Shown here: positions 1 through 11,801 of the stretch, one piece after another
How the letters are laid out: every line of letters starts with the position of its first letter
How positions within the stretch are numbered: position 1 is the stretch's first letter
Assembly: GCF_023078275.1 (NCBI RefSeq)
Contig: NC_062981.1
Location: forward strand, 17,910,846 to 17,974,845
DNA: 64,000 bases
Reading direction: 5' to 3'
DNA from: Leguminivora glycinivorella
Lineage: Eukaryota; Arthropoda; Insecta; Lepidoptera; Tortricidae
Program-made: the position numbers and the translations under genes
Notes under the pieces: model-generated
Told to the model about the DNA's origin: nothing
The model's input: the letters and a program-made list of their open reading frames with translations, nothing else
Databases searched by the model: none

Positions 1-980
1 CGCAGACTAATCCTCCAGGAGATTCTATGTATTGATTTACGACGGTTTAATTCAATAATTGGATGTGCTGACCAAGTGGGGTATTATTTATGCAATGAAA
101 TATTAATGGTAAGGATATTACTATAAGGATATTTTATCAGAAGAAGGACTTTTTATTACCAAATAATAATAGAGCCTGTCAATCTCGTTTTAAATAGTTG
201 TGCAAGCACATAACTACATATACATACAAACGTACGTCCTTTTCAAAACATGAAAATACTAAAATTTATTTAAAAAGACTGTTCTACTCGACCGTATAGA
301 TGACCACATAAAGTCATGTATACAATTAAAAGAGTCATGGTACTCATGGTCCTAAAAGTTCTGCATAAAATAAACATTGCAATACTGAGTCGTCAAAATC
401 GCTAAAAAGAGGCAAATAGTTTGAAAAGTATGAAACAACTATAGAAATATCGAAATATGCTATTTTTTTCTAAACTTAAAATGAAATGTGTCGGGAATCA
501 ATACTTATACGCAATAAACACCTACTGGTAACGGGCAAGACCAAAGAAATAAGTGCTATCGCATTGCTGTCCTAAAAATCCTACACAGGAAAAAACATAA
601 TTTTATAGTCTGGTATTTTTTGAGATTGGTGCCCTAGTACTTCTAAATAGTTTAAAAGGTTACGCAATGTTAATACCATTTAATTAAAAATGAATTACAA
701 ATATCCAGAATATTCATTTAACATTTATCAGCTCATCAAAATATGCAATTACACAGTCCACCAAATATCTGAGATTCCCCGTATTGTCACCGGCCGTTAC
801 AGGTGTAATTTGTTGGCAAGCAATGGTCGAATCCAAAATATTCTATTGGCAGCACCCATAGGGTCAGGACCACTCGTAATTCCGGGCGTCTTCAAATTCA
901 ACTATTTCCAACTATTGGTCAAGAGCAGATGTCAAGATGCTGGAAGAGATTCGATGTAAATGCGGATTGTTGATGTAGAT
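1..980. other. AT-rich unique DNA, no gene seen
   Basis: No convincing coding frame, splice structure or repeat was recognised. The 89-codon open frame at 690-959 has no recognisable domain, so I treat it as chance. The stretch may be intergenic or intronic. Confidence 0.5.
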
Positions 981-983
981 TTA

Positions 984-1127
984 GGGCCTATTTAGACGGT
1001 ACGAGAAATCGCATACGAGTTTTATTACATTGCGGTGTTTGATGGCTGTGCAAAATTGTATGTAACCTCAACAGCCCGCAATGTAACTAAAATCGCATGC
1101 GAGTTCGCACGCCGTCTAAATCAGGCC
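984..1127. mobile_element. Small TIR element flanked by TTA (PIF/Harbinger-like MITE)
   Basis: A 144-bp element begins GGGCCTATTTAGACGG and ends with the near reverse complement of this. It is bounded on both sides by TTA (981-983 and 1128-1130). A TTA target duplication with GG-starting ends is typical of PIF/Harbinger MITEs, so that class is inferred. Subterminal GCATACGAG/GCATGCGAG also pairs. It contains no coding capacity. The ATTTAGA-GG core resembles the ends of the larger element at 22718-23698. Confidence 0.6.
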
Positions 1128-1130
1128 TTA

Positions 1131-2584
1131 GAGTAATTCCTTATACATCCGTGCCAAGTGATTTCTTTCGATACCAAAATTTGCACCCTATGACACTAAC
1201 GCCCGCACTATTAATCTTAGATTTTCATTTCTTCGGAAACATGCTTTTGCTAAAATTTTATTGCTGACTTGAAACCTGAAAGTACGCTTAGAAAATAGAA
1301 ATCGGTAAAACCAAAATAATATAAGTGACTATACTTTGTGATGATGATTCAATTACACTAAAACATTTATTTCTCACTTTAACATAAGTAATCAAGTTTC
1401 AACTTTTTCACAAACATCATACCACAAAAATTCAAAAACATCGTCGAATTTTGTTCAGATAAATCAAAAGGATTAAACCTGTGCCAGTCAATTCACAAAA
1501 AAAAAAATAAGTATCCACAACCAAGAAACTGTCCAAGTAATTCAAAGACAAAAGACACTTTACATTATTAACAAGGTCTTAGGATATAATGAGGTTATCT
1601 GGCAAAAACCCCTTCAAGGATGGTCATTTAACGCATTCAGTCCTTTCAATTTTTGTACTTTTTTGCTATAGTTTCTCCCTATTAAGCTACATATATTTAT
1701 ACAAAAATCTTGACAAAGGATAAACTAGGATAAAAAACCCCTTCCAGTGTATCTACCTCTGTACCGCCAACTATGTCTTGGCCGTCCCGTTATTATTGCG
1801 CCGCTGTCAACGGAATATGAAATGTATTGGAGCGGGATGAACTCCTTGACCACCCCCCTCCCTTGACCTCGAGGGGGGGATTAATTAGGAATAAACAGGT
1901 AAATGGGTTTTTGGAATGTTGTGAATATATTGGCCGTTTTGTTGGTGTTGGAGGCAAGATGATAATTTTATTAAGAAGCTGAAGATTTTGACAAATATAA
2001 ATTCTATATCTATTTTGATGCCAAAGCCAAAGCTAAGAGAGCTTTCTTTGTGGTTAAAAAAAGTGTAAATTTTGTTTATAGACAAAAAAAATGTGCTTTC
2101 TATGTTTGGTTATTGCTTCTCTATCAATCTACATATTGTAAGATATTTTAGCAGTCATTTATACTTATGGCATATTGTGCAGATATCATTATAGGATTTT
2201 CTTGTATAAGAATTTATATCAAAATCATAATTATGTTCTTACGTACATAACAAGGTATAGTAGTTTATGTATAATAATTTCGCATGTTTTGACGCAATGA
2301 AGATTATAATTTTCAGTAGCCGTATTTTCCACGAGAGCCCTCTTCAGGACTGCCCCGAGGTGCGGCGAGATTTAGGAACGGCTTTCTGCAGAGCTACGGC
2401 TCCCACAGACAGGGTCGTAACTGCCAATTAGTAACAGATAAAAGTTTTGAGCTACTGAGATAATTCAACTAGCACTGATGCTACTGCATAGTTGTGCAGG
2501 TGGTGGATTTGGTAATGCTATTTATGGTGTATAAGTTTTTGAAATTATTTATTTATGAGATTTTTTTATTGACATTCTTATACA
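1131..2584. other. AT-rich DNA with one C/G tract, no gene seen
   Basis: No coding region was recognised. A C-rich then G-rich tract at about 1849-1878 stands out from the AT-rich background. A short GC-richer patch lies at 2330-2420. Neither resembles a family I know. Confidence 0.4.
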
Positions 2585-3089
2585 GGGTGCCCGGTAATTA
2601 ATGGAAAACCTTTTATCCACCAAGAGGGCACCTTATACTGGTCCAGAAAATCGACTTTAAGGTTTAGTAATTTTGTCGCCTGGTTTTCAAGATTTTTCAC
2701 ACTTTTTAAAATTTCAATGGATATTAATGGACAACTTTTTAACCACCAAGAGGGCACCTTATAGTGGTCCAGAAAACCGACATTAAGGTTTAGTAAAAGT
2801 GGCCTGGTTTTCGAGATTTTCACACTTTTTAAAATTTTAGGTTATATTAAAAACAGGCCTTTTAACCACCAAGAGGGCACCTTATACTATAAAAAAAAAG
2901 GTTTAGTAAAAGTCGCCTGGTTTTCGAGATTTTCACAATTTTTAAAATTTTAATACTACCTAAAATTTTAAAATGTGTGAAAATCTCGAAAACCAGGCGA
3001 CTTTTCCTAAACCTAAAAGTCGATTTTCTGGACCAGTATAAGGTGCCCTCTTGGTGGTTAAAAGGTTGTCCATTAATTACCGGGCACCC
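2585..3089. mobile_element. 505-bp asymmetric fold-back element
   Basis: Outer ends are GGGTGCCCGGTAATTAATGG and its exact reverse complement. The left arm holds three tandem copies of a roughly 125-bp module starting CCACCAAGAGGGCACC (near 2616, 2742 and 2864), each followed by a segment with CCTGGTTTTC-AGATTTT. The right arm holds one inverted copy. This suggests module duplication on one side after the palindrome formed. It has no protein-coding capacity and is probably a non-autonomous DNA element; the class is unknown. Confidence 0.75.
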
Positions 3090-3248
3090 GGTATAAGTAA
3101 ATTACACACAATAGTCGGTCGTTCCTTCAATGCTGAGGATCGTGGCATCATGTCATTCTGTTGAAGACTAGGTCCCTCCACATGGAGGGACATAAATAAA
3201 TGTACACGGGTTTTTAAGTACCTCATCATTCGCCTGCCCTTATCCCAT

Positions 3249-3368
3249 TCATTTGGGGTCGGCGCAGCATGTCTTCCGCTTCCATACCTCCCTATCATCC
3301 GTCATTTCATCATTCACTTGCTTTCGCTTCATATCATCTCTCACGCAATCCATCCACCTTTTCCTCGG
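3249..3368 (-). pseudogene. RTE-type reverse transcriptase C-terminal remnant
   Basis: The minus strand reads an open 39-codon tail containing KRWMDCVRDDM and REVWKRKTCCADPK before a stop. This is the very C-terminus of RTE-type non-LTR retrotransposon polyproteins common in Lepidoptera (established family pattern). Everything upstream is missing, so this is a 5'-truncated dead copy. Flanking DNA to about 3110 may be its 3' tail. Confidence 0.75.
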
Positions 3369-3376
3369 TTTTAAGT

Positions 3377-4137
3377 ACTATATAGTATATAATCTTACAT
3401 GTAACACTTGACAGGGTATTATATAGGTTTTGTTTATACATAATTTACAGACATAATTTATTGTTTTATGACAATTGCTGTTTTGCGTTTATTAAAAGTT
3501 AAATACTATAACTTTGACTGGTTTATAATTTAAGTAGAAAAAGAAAATAATAAAATTCAGTGTTAGAAAACAATTATTTCCTTCCAAACCCTTCTTGCCT
3601 TTTGAAATTAATTTTTTTTTCTTAACTCGGTACCTATTTGGTCTCTATTGGGAGATTTTTTTTTGCGATTTTGTCATATATTTTGTAATAAGTATAACAT
3701 TATAAATTCTCGCATTTTGAACACATTTTTAAAGTCACACGGGTCGAACGCTATAAAATAACAATTTTACCTTTTTTTCCAATCTTTAAAATCTATCTTG
3801 TAGTAAAAGTTGCTTATCGTGTGTATTGTATTCCATTCACTCGATAAATAATTCCATTTGACCAAATCCACCCTTTCCTTGAATTTTGTAAAGATTTATC
3901 AATGCCCCGCAAGATGTCTCGTGTGAGCTCTACCTTAACCCCTCGACTGGCCACTCGACTCACCCATCTCAAATGGTAAAACACTACCCCTTATCCGTAC
4001 AACCTGCCTCCACCGTCCTACTTGCTGTTTGAGTTGCCACTGTTGCTAAGACATGTTCTAAGTTAGAAGAGATTCGTCATTTACAGGGTCGTGCACACTG
4101 TGCACAGATCTTTAAAACCCTACATAAAAGTCTATTC
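3377..4137. other. AT-rich spacer, no gene seen
   Basis: Mostly A/T runs, with a GC-richer patch near 3900-4030. No open frame of interest and no recognised repeat. Confidence 0.4.
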
Positions 4138-4260
4138 CCCAAAGCCAGCGTCCGCCGGCTTTCCGCGCATGCGCGCAGTATCGAAAAAACTGAAAACGCA
4201 TTGTTTGGCTCTGTAACGCATTGTTATAACGATACTGCGCGTGCGCGGGATGGCTTTGGG
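4138..4260. mobile_element. 123-bp palindromic MITE
   Basis: Ends are CCCAAAGCCA and TGGCTTTGGG. Inner arms CCGCGCATGCGCGCAGTATCG and CGATACTGCGCGTGCGCGG are imperfect inverted copies, with a small insertion (about 12 bases) in the left arm. A 50-base AT-rich centre separates the arms. It is non-coding; the transposon superfamily is not assigned. Confidence 0.65.
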
Positions 4261-4825
4261 TAGCTGCGCTGACAGTGCAAACCTTTGCGACAAAATACAG
4301 AAAACAGTGTGAATTTCACGAAAGTTATTCTAGAAAACGTTTAAAAACTAAGTGCATGGTCGTAGAAAAAGTATTGTATGCAACGGTGTTTAACTGAGTC
4401 AAAAAATACTCGTGACATCTTTACCCACGCCACTCGTCTTTTTTGACCTCCTTTAAACGCCTGTTGCATAAAATACTATTACAATTGCTCTTTTAAGTTT
4501 AAATATTATTATGACATTAACTCTTTGACATGATTATGACATTGAAAACAAAACAATCAGTTTTTACCCTGTTTGCTAACATTCAACATTTGTTTTGTTT
4601 TGATCACAATTTTTTTCCAAAAATTGTCTTTTAAAATTTTCCCAAAATAATTTGTTAGACAAGCAAGCATGTTTGATTATATTCCAGTATAAGCACCAAG
4701 GTGATTTTAGTTTTCTAATTCTAATTTGTAAACTTCATCTTCAGTAAAACAAGAAGCGTTTTTAACATGGATAGCAGTCAGGAATCGAAATTAAACTTGC
4801 TATTTGTTGACGTACTTCTCTTCAA

Positions 4826-4868
4826 ATTCTATATAATTCTATATAATTCTATATTAATTCTATATTAT
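4826..4868. repeat. Microsatellite, TTCTATATAA-type
   Basis: About four copies of a 10-base unit (ATTCTATATA and a variant with TTA). Simple tandem repeat in otherwise unique AT-rich DNA. Confidence 0.8.
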
Positions 4869-6582
4869 GTACTGAAACATTACTACATTAACCCTTAGTT
4901 ACATAATTGATTTTTGAACTTCTACGTCCATTTTATTACGCTTCATCTTCGCTCTTGCACCAAACGTTTCAACAGGATTGACTTAATGTATTTATACGCG
5001 GTCAAAGCTAATTTTCGGACGATTACTGTGGCCTCGTGTGGGCGTTGGGATTGGGCAAACAATTCAACGGTAAATAAACTAGCTATTTATCACTGCGTTC
5101 TATCTTTGTTTACTTTGTTTTCCTTACTTCCATCAAAATTTGAAAGTTTGCAAGAAAAGAGAGCAAAATGCACATCTTTCAAATTATCAGTTTTATTTTC
5201 AACTGAATTTACACCTCTTTAAATTAATCCCTTTCATGTATTCCTTCTTCTATTACTTTATTGTGATCAATAAATCCTTCCTGAAATAGGTATATTATGA
5301 TCATCAAAAACAACTCTCGTTATAAAATTGCAATATCTTCATCGACACCAAAACCATCTTTAACCCTTTCCCGACGAAAATTATCACTAAAACTTCCAAA
5401 CTTAACCCCAAAACGCATGTCTTGACCCAAAACGGCCAAGACAGTGAAAAATGCGAGTTGCCCAAGTAAAACGCAGCTAATTCGGCCTACCTTATCTCTG
5501 TGTAAGTTCGACATTGCCTGTCATTTGTCTTCGTCAATGCCCGGTGATCATTTATGCTACAGCACACCCTACCCTTTCGGTGAAATATACGGGTTGGTAT
5601 TGCAATGGACTAAGGAAGTGGTACAATGCCTTAGCTATGCTAAATTCTTTATAGTCCGATAAAACAACATTGATGACGTGGTTTGGAATACAACATATTT
5701 GTTTTATGTCAACTATATTAATGAGCACATTTTTACTGACAGAATGAATTAGAATGACTTTATGGCGTAGTAAAAGTATGTGCATTAATTCTTTAAATAC
5801 TTATTCATTTTATGTGTTATGAAGTTCATTAAAATTAATATGTAAATTTATTGACCATAAAAGCCAAAAAATCCTGTAATATGAATACTTAATGTGAAGA
5901 AAACAGTACACTTCGAGAAAAGGTAAAGGTAGGCCCTTGTGCTTCGCTTGACTCGTTTTGGCGGGGGCGCTACTATCCCCCAGATCTCTAGAAAATCAGT
6001 CATCTTCCTTAAGTAATTCTAACTTTTCGCCATGGCTCTTGGGGTTTCCTTTACAAATTATCCAAAGAATAGGTGTATGTAGTCTAAGAGTTTTACGAAA
6101 ACAAGTGCTTTCTCTAGCCTCAAGGACAGACTGTGGATAATTTTTATTTAAATTACGATGACCTTTAGCGGCGACTTTTAAATTAATCTTTGACTGATTT
6201 TGAAGCAGAGAACTCCAGAATTTTCTTTTATATATTATATCTATGGTATGGATGTACGAATATGTATGATTTTTTTTACTTCGTGATATAAAAAAATCTA
6301 AATCAGTCAAAGAAGAACGAAAACTCACCTCAAAAAGTTCGTCGCAATGTCCTCCCGTACATTCCAACCACAAACATTCCTGTCCAGTCACCTCTATTCC
6401 CAAGCCCTAGAAGTCCGATTCCCGTGACATATGTGGTGGAAGCGTGACTTTGGCTTTTCTAAGGAAATTGGAAACGCTCATTTAAAGGGTGCACAATGAT
6501 ATTGCGTTTTGGTCGCGTTTTTGTTTGTTCTGTTGGAGATACATGTTTGTGTCTTTTAGGTTAAAAGAAATAAGTACGTAGG
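4869..6582. other. Unassigned DNA, several chance-length open frames
   Basis: Open frames of 60-135 codons occur on both strands here (for example 4914-5222 plus and 5996-6403 minus). None shows a domain, signal peptide or clean splice context, and they overlap one another in conflicting frames. I treat them as unsupported. Confidence 0.4.
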
Positions 6583-6700
6583 TATCATACCATCCCATAC
6601 ATTATGTGGCGCCATCTATGTGTGGTTTAGTGTATGCGCGTTCGTAGGCGGTCTCATTTTAATGTATGGGATGGTATGATCTTCTTGTATTTAATCTATG
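6583..6700. mobile_element. Deleted copy of the CCATCCCATACATT palindromic MITE
   Basis: Terminal ATCATACCATCCCATACATTA pairs with its reverse complement at 6660-6680. The interior keeps GTGGCGCCATCTATGTGTGG. It is the short form of the complete 321-bp copy at 46372-46692, with the left arm interior deleted. A third copy lies at 62757-62870. Confidence 0.7.
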
Positions 6701-6964
6701 GTTAATCTCAAGTTGGTGGAGTATTTTCCAGCTTTTTCTACTTATCATGTCCCAGCTCTTCGACTCTTTGATATGATACAGCTCCTACTTTTTCTTTTCC
6801 TTGGTCCATGTAGGTCCACTTTTGTCATCTCTGTATTGTTTTTTACCATTCTTGCTAGTATGACTGTTATTTTAGTTGCCCATTCTCAGTTTAGCTCCAT
6901 TCATTAAATTGATTTACAAAAATATGAGACTTATGTGATTAGCAAATCGACGTAAGTACACATT

Positions 6965-7222
6965 TTTCAGTACAGATGGTGTTTTATTTACGCACTTTTG
7001 CGAGAAGTGGTTCATTATAGGCCAGGTCGAAACTTCGGAGGGTCATCTGTACTGTAAATCGTCGTACGATACACGTGCAAAAAGTAAATTCGTAACTCGT
7101 GTCGATTTAAAGCACTCCCTTCGGTCAGAACTCGTGTCGATTTAAAACTCCCTTCGGTCGTGTTTTAATTTATCGCCACTCGTTTCGAACTTTCTTTTTC
7201 ACGCACTTGTACCGTAATGTAC
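6965..7222 (-). repeat. Copy of the ACAAGTGCGTAAAAA dispersed element
   Basis: The minus strand carries GTACAAGTGCGTGAAAAAG, then GTGGCGATAAATTAAAACACG and GGGAGTTTTAAATCGACACG. The same modules appear at 11802-12027, 14072-14150, 33085-33165, 37345-37405 and 49187-49260. This copy has an internal duplication of the CTCGTGTCGATTTAAA module. It is non-coding and of unknown class. Confidence 0.6.
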
Positions 7223-8249
7223 TAATTTCTGTATCATCTACATTTTATTTTGCAGATATTTCCTCATGTTCATTGCGATGTATGTAAAATTTTTACTGAC
7301 TAATTCAACCATTTTGATGATGTTGGCAGCTTCACTTTCAATTTCATAGTTTCAATCACATAGATGAACTCATAACAGCAAACGTGCAAATATTATCCGT
7401 GCTAGCTTTCGACCATTCCAATAATCACTATAGACAAACACTCCAACCGGACCATCTGACCTCCCCCCCTCCCCCTAATTAGTTTACGAACGTTATTTGC
7501 ATACGTCCACTAGCGAACGTTTGTTTTTCAAATTTGGAACGCCCGAATGCGTCCGAACTTTACCGAACAATAACTCTCGCCCGCAGATCTAAAAAGTTAA
7601 AAATCCTCGCTGGGTATAATGGACATATGACTTTTAGAGACTGGGGTATTATAACTTGGTCAAGATGTTTCGAGCCGTTAATTTAGTTTGCTTTGATGAG
7701 GGTCGGACCTTTTAAGGAATCCTTCAGGTACGGTCAGCAAATCTGGGACAAATATTGGTTCTGTATTGTTGGGTGAGCTTGATAAGGCAATTATAAGTAT
7801 ACGCCAAGATATTTAATTACTGAGCAGAATACAACACATTTAGATTTTGTTACAACCGTTTCGATCTCAGTGAATCAGTATGAAAACTTTTTTCTTATCA
7901 TAAAAAGTGATTGTGTTATGTTGCCATGATGTGCTTACCTATATTTTGTGTATGAAAAATTCATACAGTCATAAAAAAATCTTTACTTCACGATTTTTCA
8001 TTTAAGACGGGATAGCAACATAAATTCATGGTTTTAATGCTTTTTAATTTTATTTACCTCTAAATATGTTTTTCGATCCAAATCTGACTTAAGCAGCAAT
8101 CATCCAATTCTCACTTTCCATCTGCTCAAGTTAAGCTCAAATTAAAAAAAAACAATCACGCTGAGCTCCCGTTGCCCGGCAACCGCTTAAATAAAGCACA
8201 ATTATATATTCCACGTCACTGGACTGAGGAACAATGAAGTTAATCCATC
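7223..8249. other. AT-rich DNA with a C tract, no gene seen
   Basis: No gene or recognised repeat. A CCTCCCCCCCTCCCCC tract at about 7461-7478 is followed by TAATTAG. The rest is AT-rich with short homopolymers. Confidence 0.4.
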
Positions 8250-8489
8250 AGGTCTTGTCCCCGGGCGGGTATGATAAGACAAGGCCCGTATCCCGCCTTG
8301 GGTCGCCACCCTCAAGTGAATGGTGTGGCAGAGCGGACAAATAGGATTCGCATGGTTAAAATGTAGTGATTTGTGGGCTAAAAGCTACACCACATATACA
8401 CACACCACACACACATTATTGTAGTACACCAACTCATTTGTTTATGTGACTGTTTGTGTTCTAAATAAATTAAATTAAATTAAATTAAA
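8250..8489 (+). repeat. Possible retroposon 3' end with (AAATT)n tail
   Basis: A GC-richer stretch including GGGTCGCCACCCTCAAGTG runs into CA-rich sequence and ends in a 25-base TAAAT-type tandem tail (8463-8489). A tandem AT tail after a non-coding body is typical of non-LTR retrotransposon or SINE 3' ends. The family was not recognised and the left boundary is a guess. Confidence 0.35.
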
Positions 8490-8512
8490 AGCTTATACTG
8501 CTTCAATCAAAC

Positions 8513-8658
8513 CTGCCGGCGTATCATGCTGCCAATTTTATCACTTATCCACGTGGATAAGACATCTGTCACTCTCACACTGACATACTTGCTAAAGCGT
8601 GACAGATGCTTTATCCACGTGGATAAGTGATAAAATTGGCAGCATGATACGCCGGCAG
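8513..8658. mobile_element. 146-bp near-perfect palindromic MITE
   Basis: The arms run from CTGCCGGCGTATCATGCTGC through TTTATCACTTATCCACG to TGGATAA, about 48 bases, and match as inverted copies almost without mismatch. CCACGTGG inside each arm is itself palindromic. A 45-base centre separates the arms. High arm identity suggests a fairly recent insertion. Confidence 0.8.
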
Positions 8659-8765
8659 TAAATGTTAAATATTAATACAAATAGATGTAGGGAACAAATC
8701 AAATTATTATATTAAATATTTGTTGACTTGTTTTTTATGCGCAGTAACACTACTATATATAAATT

Positions 8766-8852
8766 ATAAACTGAAATAGATACCATACACTAAAGAAAAA
8801 GCCAGTGGGCTTGATCGCTTTTTATTTAGTGTATAGTATCTATTTCAGTTTA
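8766..8852. mobile_element. Short hairpin relative of the tRNA-armed elements
   Basis: Ends ACTGAAATAGATACCATACAC and GTGTATAGTATCTATTTCAGT match the terminal repeats of the elements at 44303-44586 and 46256-46864. Only GCCAGTGGGCTTGATCGC remains between the arms, corresponding to the last bases of the tRNA-like unit, followed by TTTTT. The left flank at 8690-8765 (GGGAACAAATCAAATTATTA, ACTACTATATATAAATTATA) is also shared with the 45.7-kb copy. I read this as a deletion derivative. Confidence 0.7.
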
Positions 8853-9207
8853 TCAATACATATAATTGTGTAAATTATTGAACACTATCTCCATTTTTCT
8901 AAGGACAATTGTAATTTCCACTTCTTATCCCTTTGAAACTCCAGACTAACCCAAGTATATTTGTTTAAGATTCGAATTTGTTAAAATTCAACTTGCACTT
9001 GCAAAAAAGGCGTACCCATTAGATATTTTCACTCATTTATTTTATTCCAATTTCATACTTTACACATGATTTTCAACAATAAAATAAAACTATGGAAGCC
9101 AGATTAAATCTATCACTCCACAGTGTCCATAATTTTATTTCAAGATCGGTACGACGTTGTGTCGTTCTTTTAACCGTGTGAAATGAAAGTTATCTAGCAC
9201 ATTCTAG
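8853..9207. other. AT-rich spacer, no gene seen
   Basis: Nothing recognised apart from A/T runs and short unique sequence. Confidence 0.4.
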
Positions 9208-9282
9208 GTACTATCAGCCGCAAAAGTAATTTATCAATGAATTCATTCATTATTTCTCCATGCACGATTGCAGCTGATAGAC
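9208..9282. mobile_element. Small MITE, CTATCAGC...GCTGATAG ends (copy 1)
   Basis: Inverted ends GTACTATCAGC and GCTGATAGAC enclose about 55 bases including CATGCACGATTGCAG. A second copy with the same ends lies at 53498-53581. It is non-coding. Confidence 0.6.
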
Positions 9283-10814
9283 ATGCACGATACAGGCAAT
9301 AAATAAAACCGTGTCCACTATTCGCAGCTTGCCTCACAGAGGCTCAACCCCCGTACCCCAATACACAACCCCAACTCTAACCCCAATGTCCATCCACCCT
9401 TCCAGCCCAGGTGGCCGGCCGTATGAATATTAATTCGACCATATCTTGACCGGGGGTGGTTGACGTATGAAATGCTTGGCCGATTATTATAATTGTCTTC
9501 TGCGATGTGGGTCTTTCTTACTATGCAAAGGATTTTAGGGTTGAGGGTTGATGATTAAAGTTTAAGACAGGTATGAGTATGTTAAAATAGGAATTTCTGA
9601 ATATAATTTAGAGAAAATAATACCTAATGATCAAAAATCTGATAGGAGAATTTATTTTTTTTGTCAAAAGAAAATTAAATAATAATATATTAGAAAATGA
9701 ATGCATTTTGCTAATGCTACTAAATAAAATAAAACCTACCTACAGTTTTAAATTATAATATTTTTGATACTCAGAAACAAAAAAAAATTAGAAGCCCTTA
9801 TAGAAAAAAAAATTGACATATTTATCGATATAGCTAAACGTGCTAAAGTTATGTCGTGGATACGACAGGTTTTAACTTTTGTAGTAAAAGTGTTGTAATT
9901 TTTGTTAGGTAATAAAAAAATGTATTGTTGTTAAGTGCGCGTAATAAGTGTCTTTTAAACGATTTTCTAAAAATTTTCATTAAATGTGCGGGAGGCAGCA
10001 TCCTACCCGCAAGAAAAAATATGTAGGTAGTTAGTTTTCTTCAATAACTTCTTCCGGGTATTTATGTTATTTTCTTTATTATATTTCTTAACGGCTGTAC
10101 TTAAAGTAATTTGTTTATAAATAGTATTTCCATCGTGAAAACGCAATTCAAGTACATTTCCACGAACTTCCTTAATAACCGCTTTTCCACTAAGATTGCA
10201 TTTGAGTAAGAGTTGATTCTGCGAAATCGCTGAATGGACGTCTAGAAATTTTATTTTTATGTACGTAATTAAAGATTAATTTTAAGAATCCATAGACATA
10301 AGCCACTAAGGAACAATAACAAAAAATAAAGACGTCCGTAAACATCAGTTAGAGTCATATAGGCAAAAGTTTCAGATTCAGAAATTTCAGATCAGAAATT
10401 TTAGCCTTTGACAATTATTTGAAAAAAAAAACTAATATCAATCCACAACGTATCAGACTTGCGATACAACGACAAAATATCGCCGGCATTTTTGGTACAA
10501 TGCCTCAAGGGTCTTTTTTACGGTTTCGTACCAAAAAGGTACAACAGTCCCATTTTTTTTAATATTTAAATATGTTTATGTAAATAAAATAAAAATAGTT
10601 TCGCGCCTTTTCTACTCACAGAATTGTCTGCAAAATTTATTATGTACGCATGTGTAATAATCTAATAACTGTGTATAAATAAATTAGTGTATGACGCAAA
10701 ACATTATAAACTACGATAATACAAAGCACTTACCTAACAGCACTAACCGCCATAATTCATACGGCACCCTTTAAACATCGAATCCAACGGACAATAGTTC
10801 GAAATTCGAAATAT
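9283..10814. other. AT-rich DNA, no gene seen
   Basis: Contains a GC-rich stretch near 9340-9480 with GACCGGGGGTGGTTGACG, then long AT-rich sequence. A short piece near 10500-10545 (CGGTTTCGTACCAAAAAGGT) looks like an eroded fragment of a widespread lepidopteran repeat. No coding region was identified. Confidence 0.35.
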
Positions 10815-10920
10815 ATGTCGGCGTTCCATCGAGTTCCGGTCGAGTTTGAGTCCAAGTTGGACTTCCGCCGGAAACGGGCGGCGGCTGAAGAATTAACTGA
10901 CGATAGTTATTCAAATGTGG
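10815..10920 (+). CDS. Candidate first coding exon, unrecognised product
   Basis: An ATG at 10815 opens a frame of 41 codons (stop at 10938-10940) with a charged composition: it begins MSAFHRVPVEFE and continues KLDFRRKRAAAEELTDD. The frame is markedly GC-richer than the surrounding AT-rich DNA. GGGTAGGT at 10919-10926 could be a splice donor just before the composition falls. No homologue is recognised and no partner exon is visible. It may equally be chance; the ATG has no further support. Confidence 0.22.
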
Positions 10921-10940
10921 GTAGGTTGACCTATATTTAA

Positions 10941-11552
10941 TGAGCTTTTGTTTGTGTGTATTTTATTTGTATGTTTTTTGAGATAGTTCACAACATGTTC
11001 CTTCCTTTAGTACTCTTTATAAAATGTCAAAAAATGTTTTCTTGCCTACTAATTAAATAAAAGACCTCGCAGTATGTACAGAAAAGAACTCCGAAAAGAA
11101 TGATGATGACAGTAGATTTATTTATATAAGTTTAATCAGAGTTTTCCGTTCCCTTATTTTTTGAATTGATTTCATCACAGATTATTTAATCTAATCAAAA
11201 TAAAAAGAGTAAATTAGTACAAATGTAGTGCGTAAAGCTGTTTCTTCGTATTTTTCCGGAAACGTTCTATTTATCATGCTAGTTTAGACAATGTCAGTAC
11301 GTCTTGTACTGACACTGACTGAAATAGCTTGATACGTTCGTCCGTTTCCCGTTACACGACATACGTCAAAATTCATACGTCAAAAATGTACTCTATGCGG
11401 TATAGGTCGGATATGTCAGTGTCAAATTTGACGTTTTTGTTTGAACAAATGTATATCCTTTGAGGTAAAGCCTGACCAGAATATGACTATTGTCAAGAGG
11501 GCGCTGTTAACCTGATGTATGCGATGACAGTTCATTATAGTATGAAGAAAAT
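10941..11552. other. Unassigned AT-rich DNA
   Basis: No gene seen. A short inverted repeat GTCAGTACGTCTTGTACTGAC sits at about 11291-11312. Confidence 0.35.
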
Positions 11553-11790
11553 AGTTCTTTAAAAAATAGGCTATTTGCCTTTTAGTCGAATTAGCTTTTT
11601 TTTAAGAACTGTTAAAACGAATTTGAACGACTTGCTAAATGCAATTTATATGAAATCGAATTGAGTGACGTCACGGTCAACTTAGTTACTTTATATATTT
11701 CTGACTTATTCAATAGAAATTGGATTTAAAAGCAACTTCTGTCCATGTTTTTCCTTATAATTATCTGATGCTTTATTTCGTTCTTGGTAT
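11553..11790 (-). repeat. Dispersed repeat with conserved TGACGTCA (copy 1)
   Basis: On the minus strand this reads GAAAAACATGGACAG, then GACCGTGACGTCACTC, CGATTTCATATAAATT, and a run of TTAAAAAAAAGCT. Matching copies lie at 14150-14345 (plus) and 52275-52545 (plus). Its minus-strand upstream part (GAACTTGACTGTAGTTAA) continues beyond the separate repeat inserted at 11802-12027. It is non-coding; TGACGTCA is the consensus CRE/ATF site. Confidence 0.65.
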
Positions 11791-11801
11791 AATAGTACAT
11801 T

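Noticed and set aside
5996..6403. 135-codon minus frame, the longest unexplained one in the first 10 kb
   Set aside because: No recognisable domain, splice context or composition shift; lysine- and serine-rich frames of this length can arise by chance.
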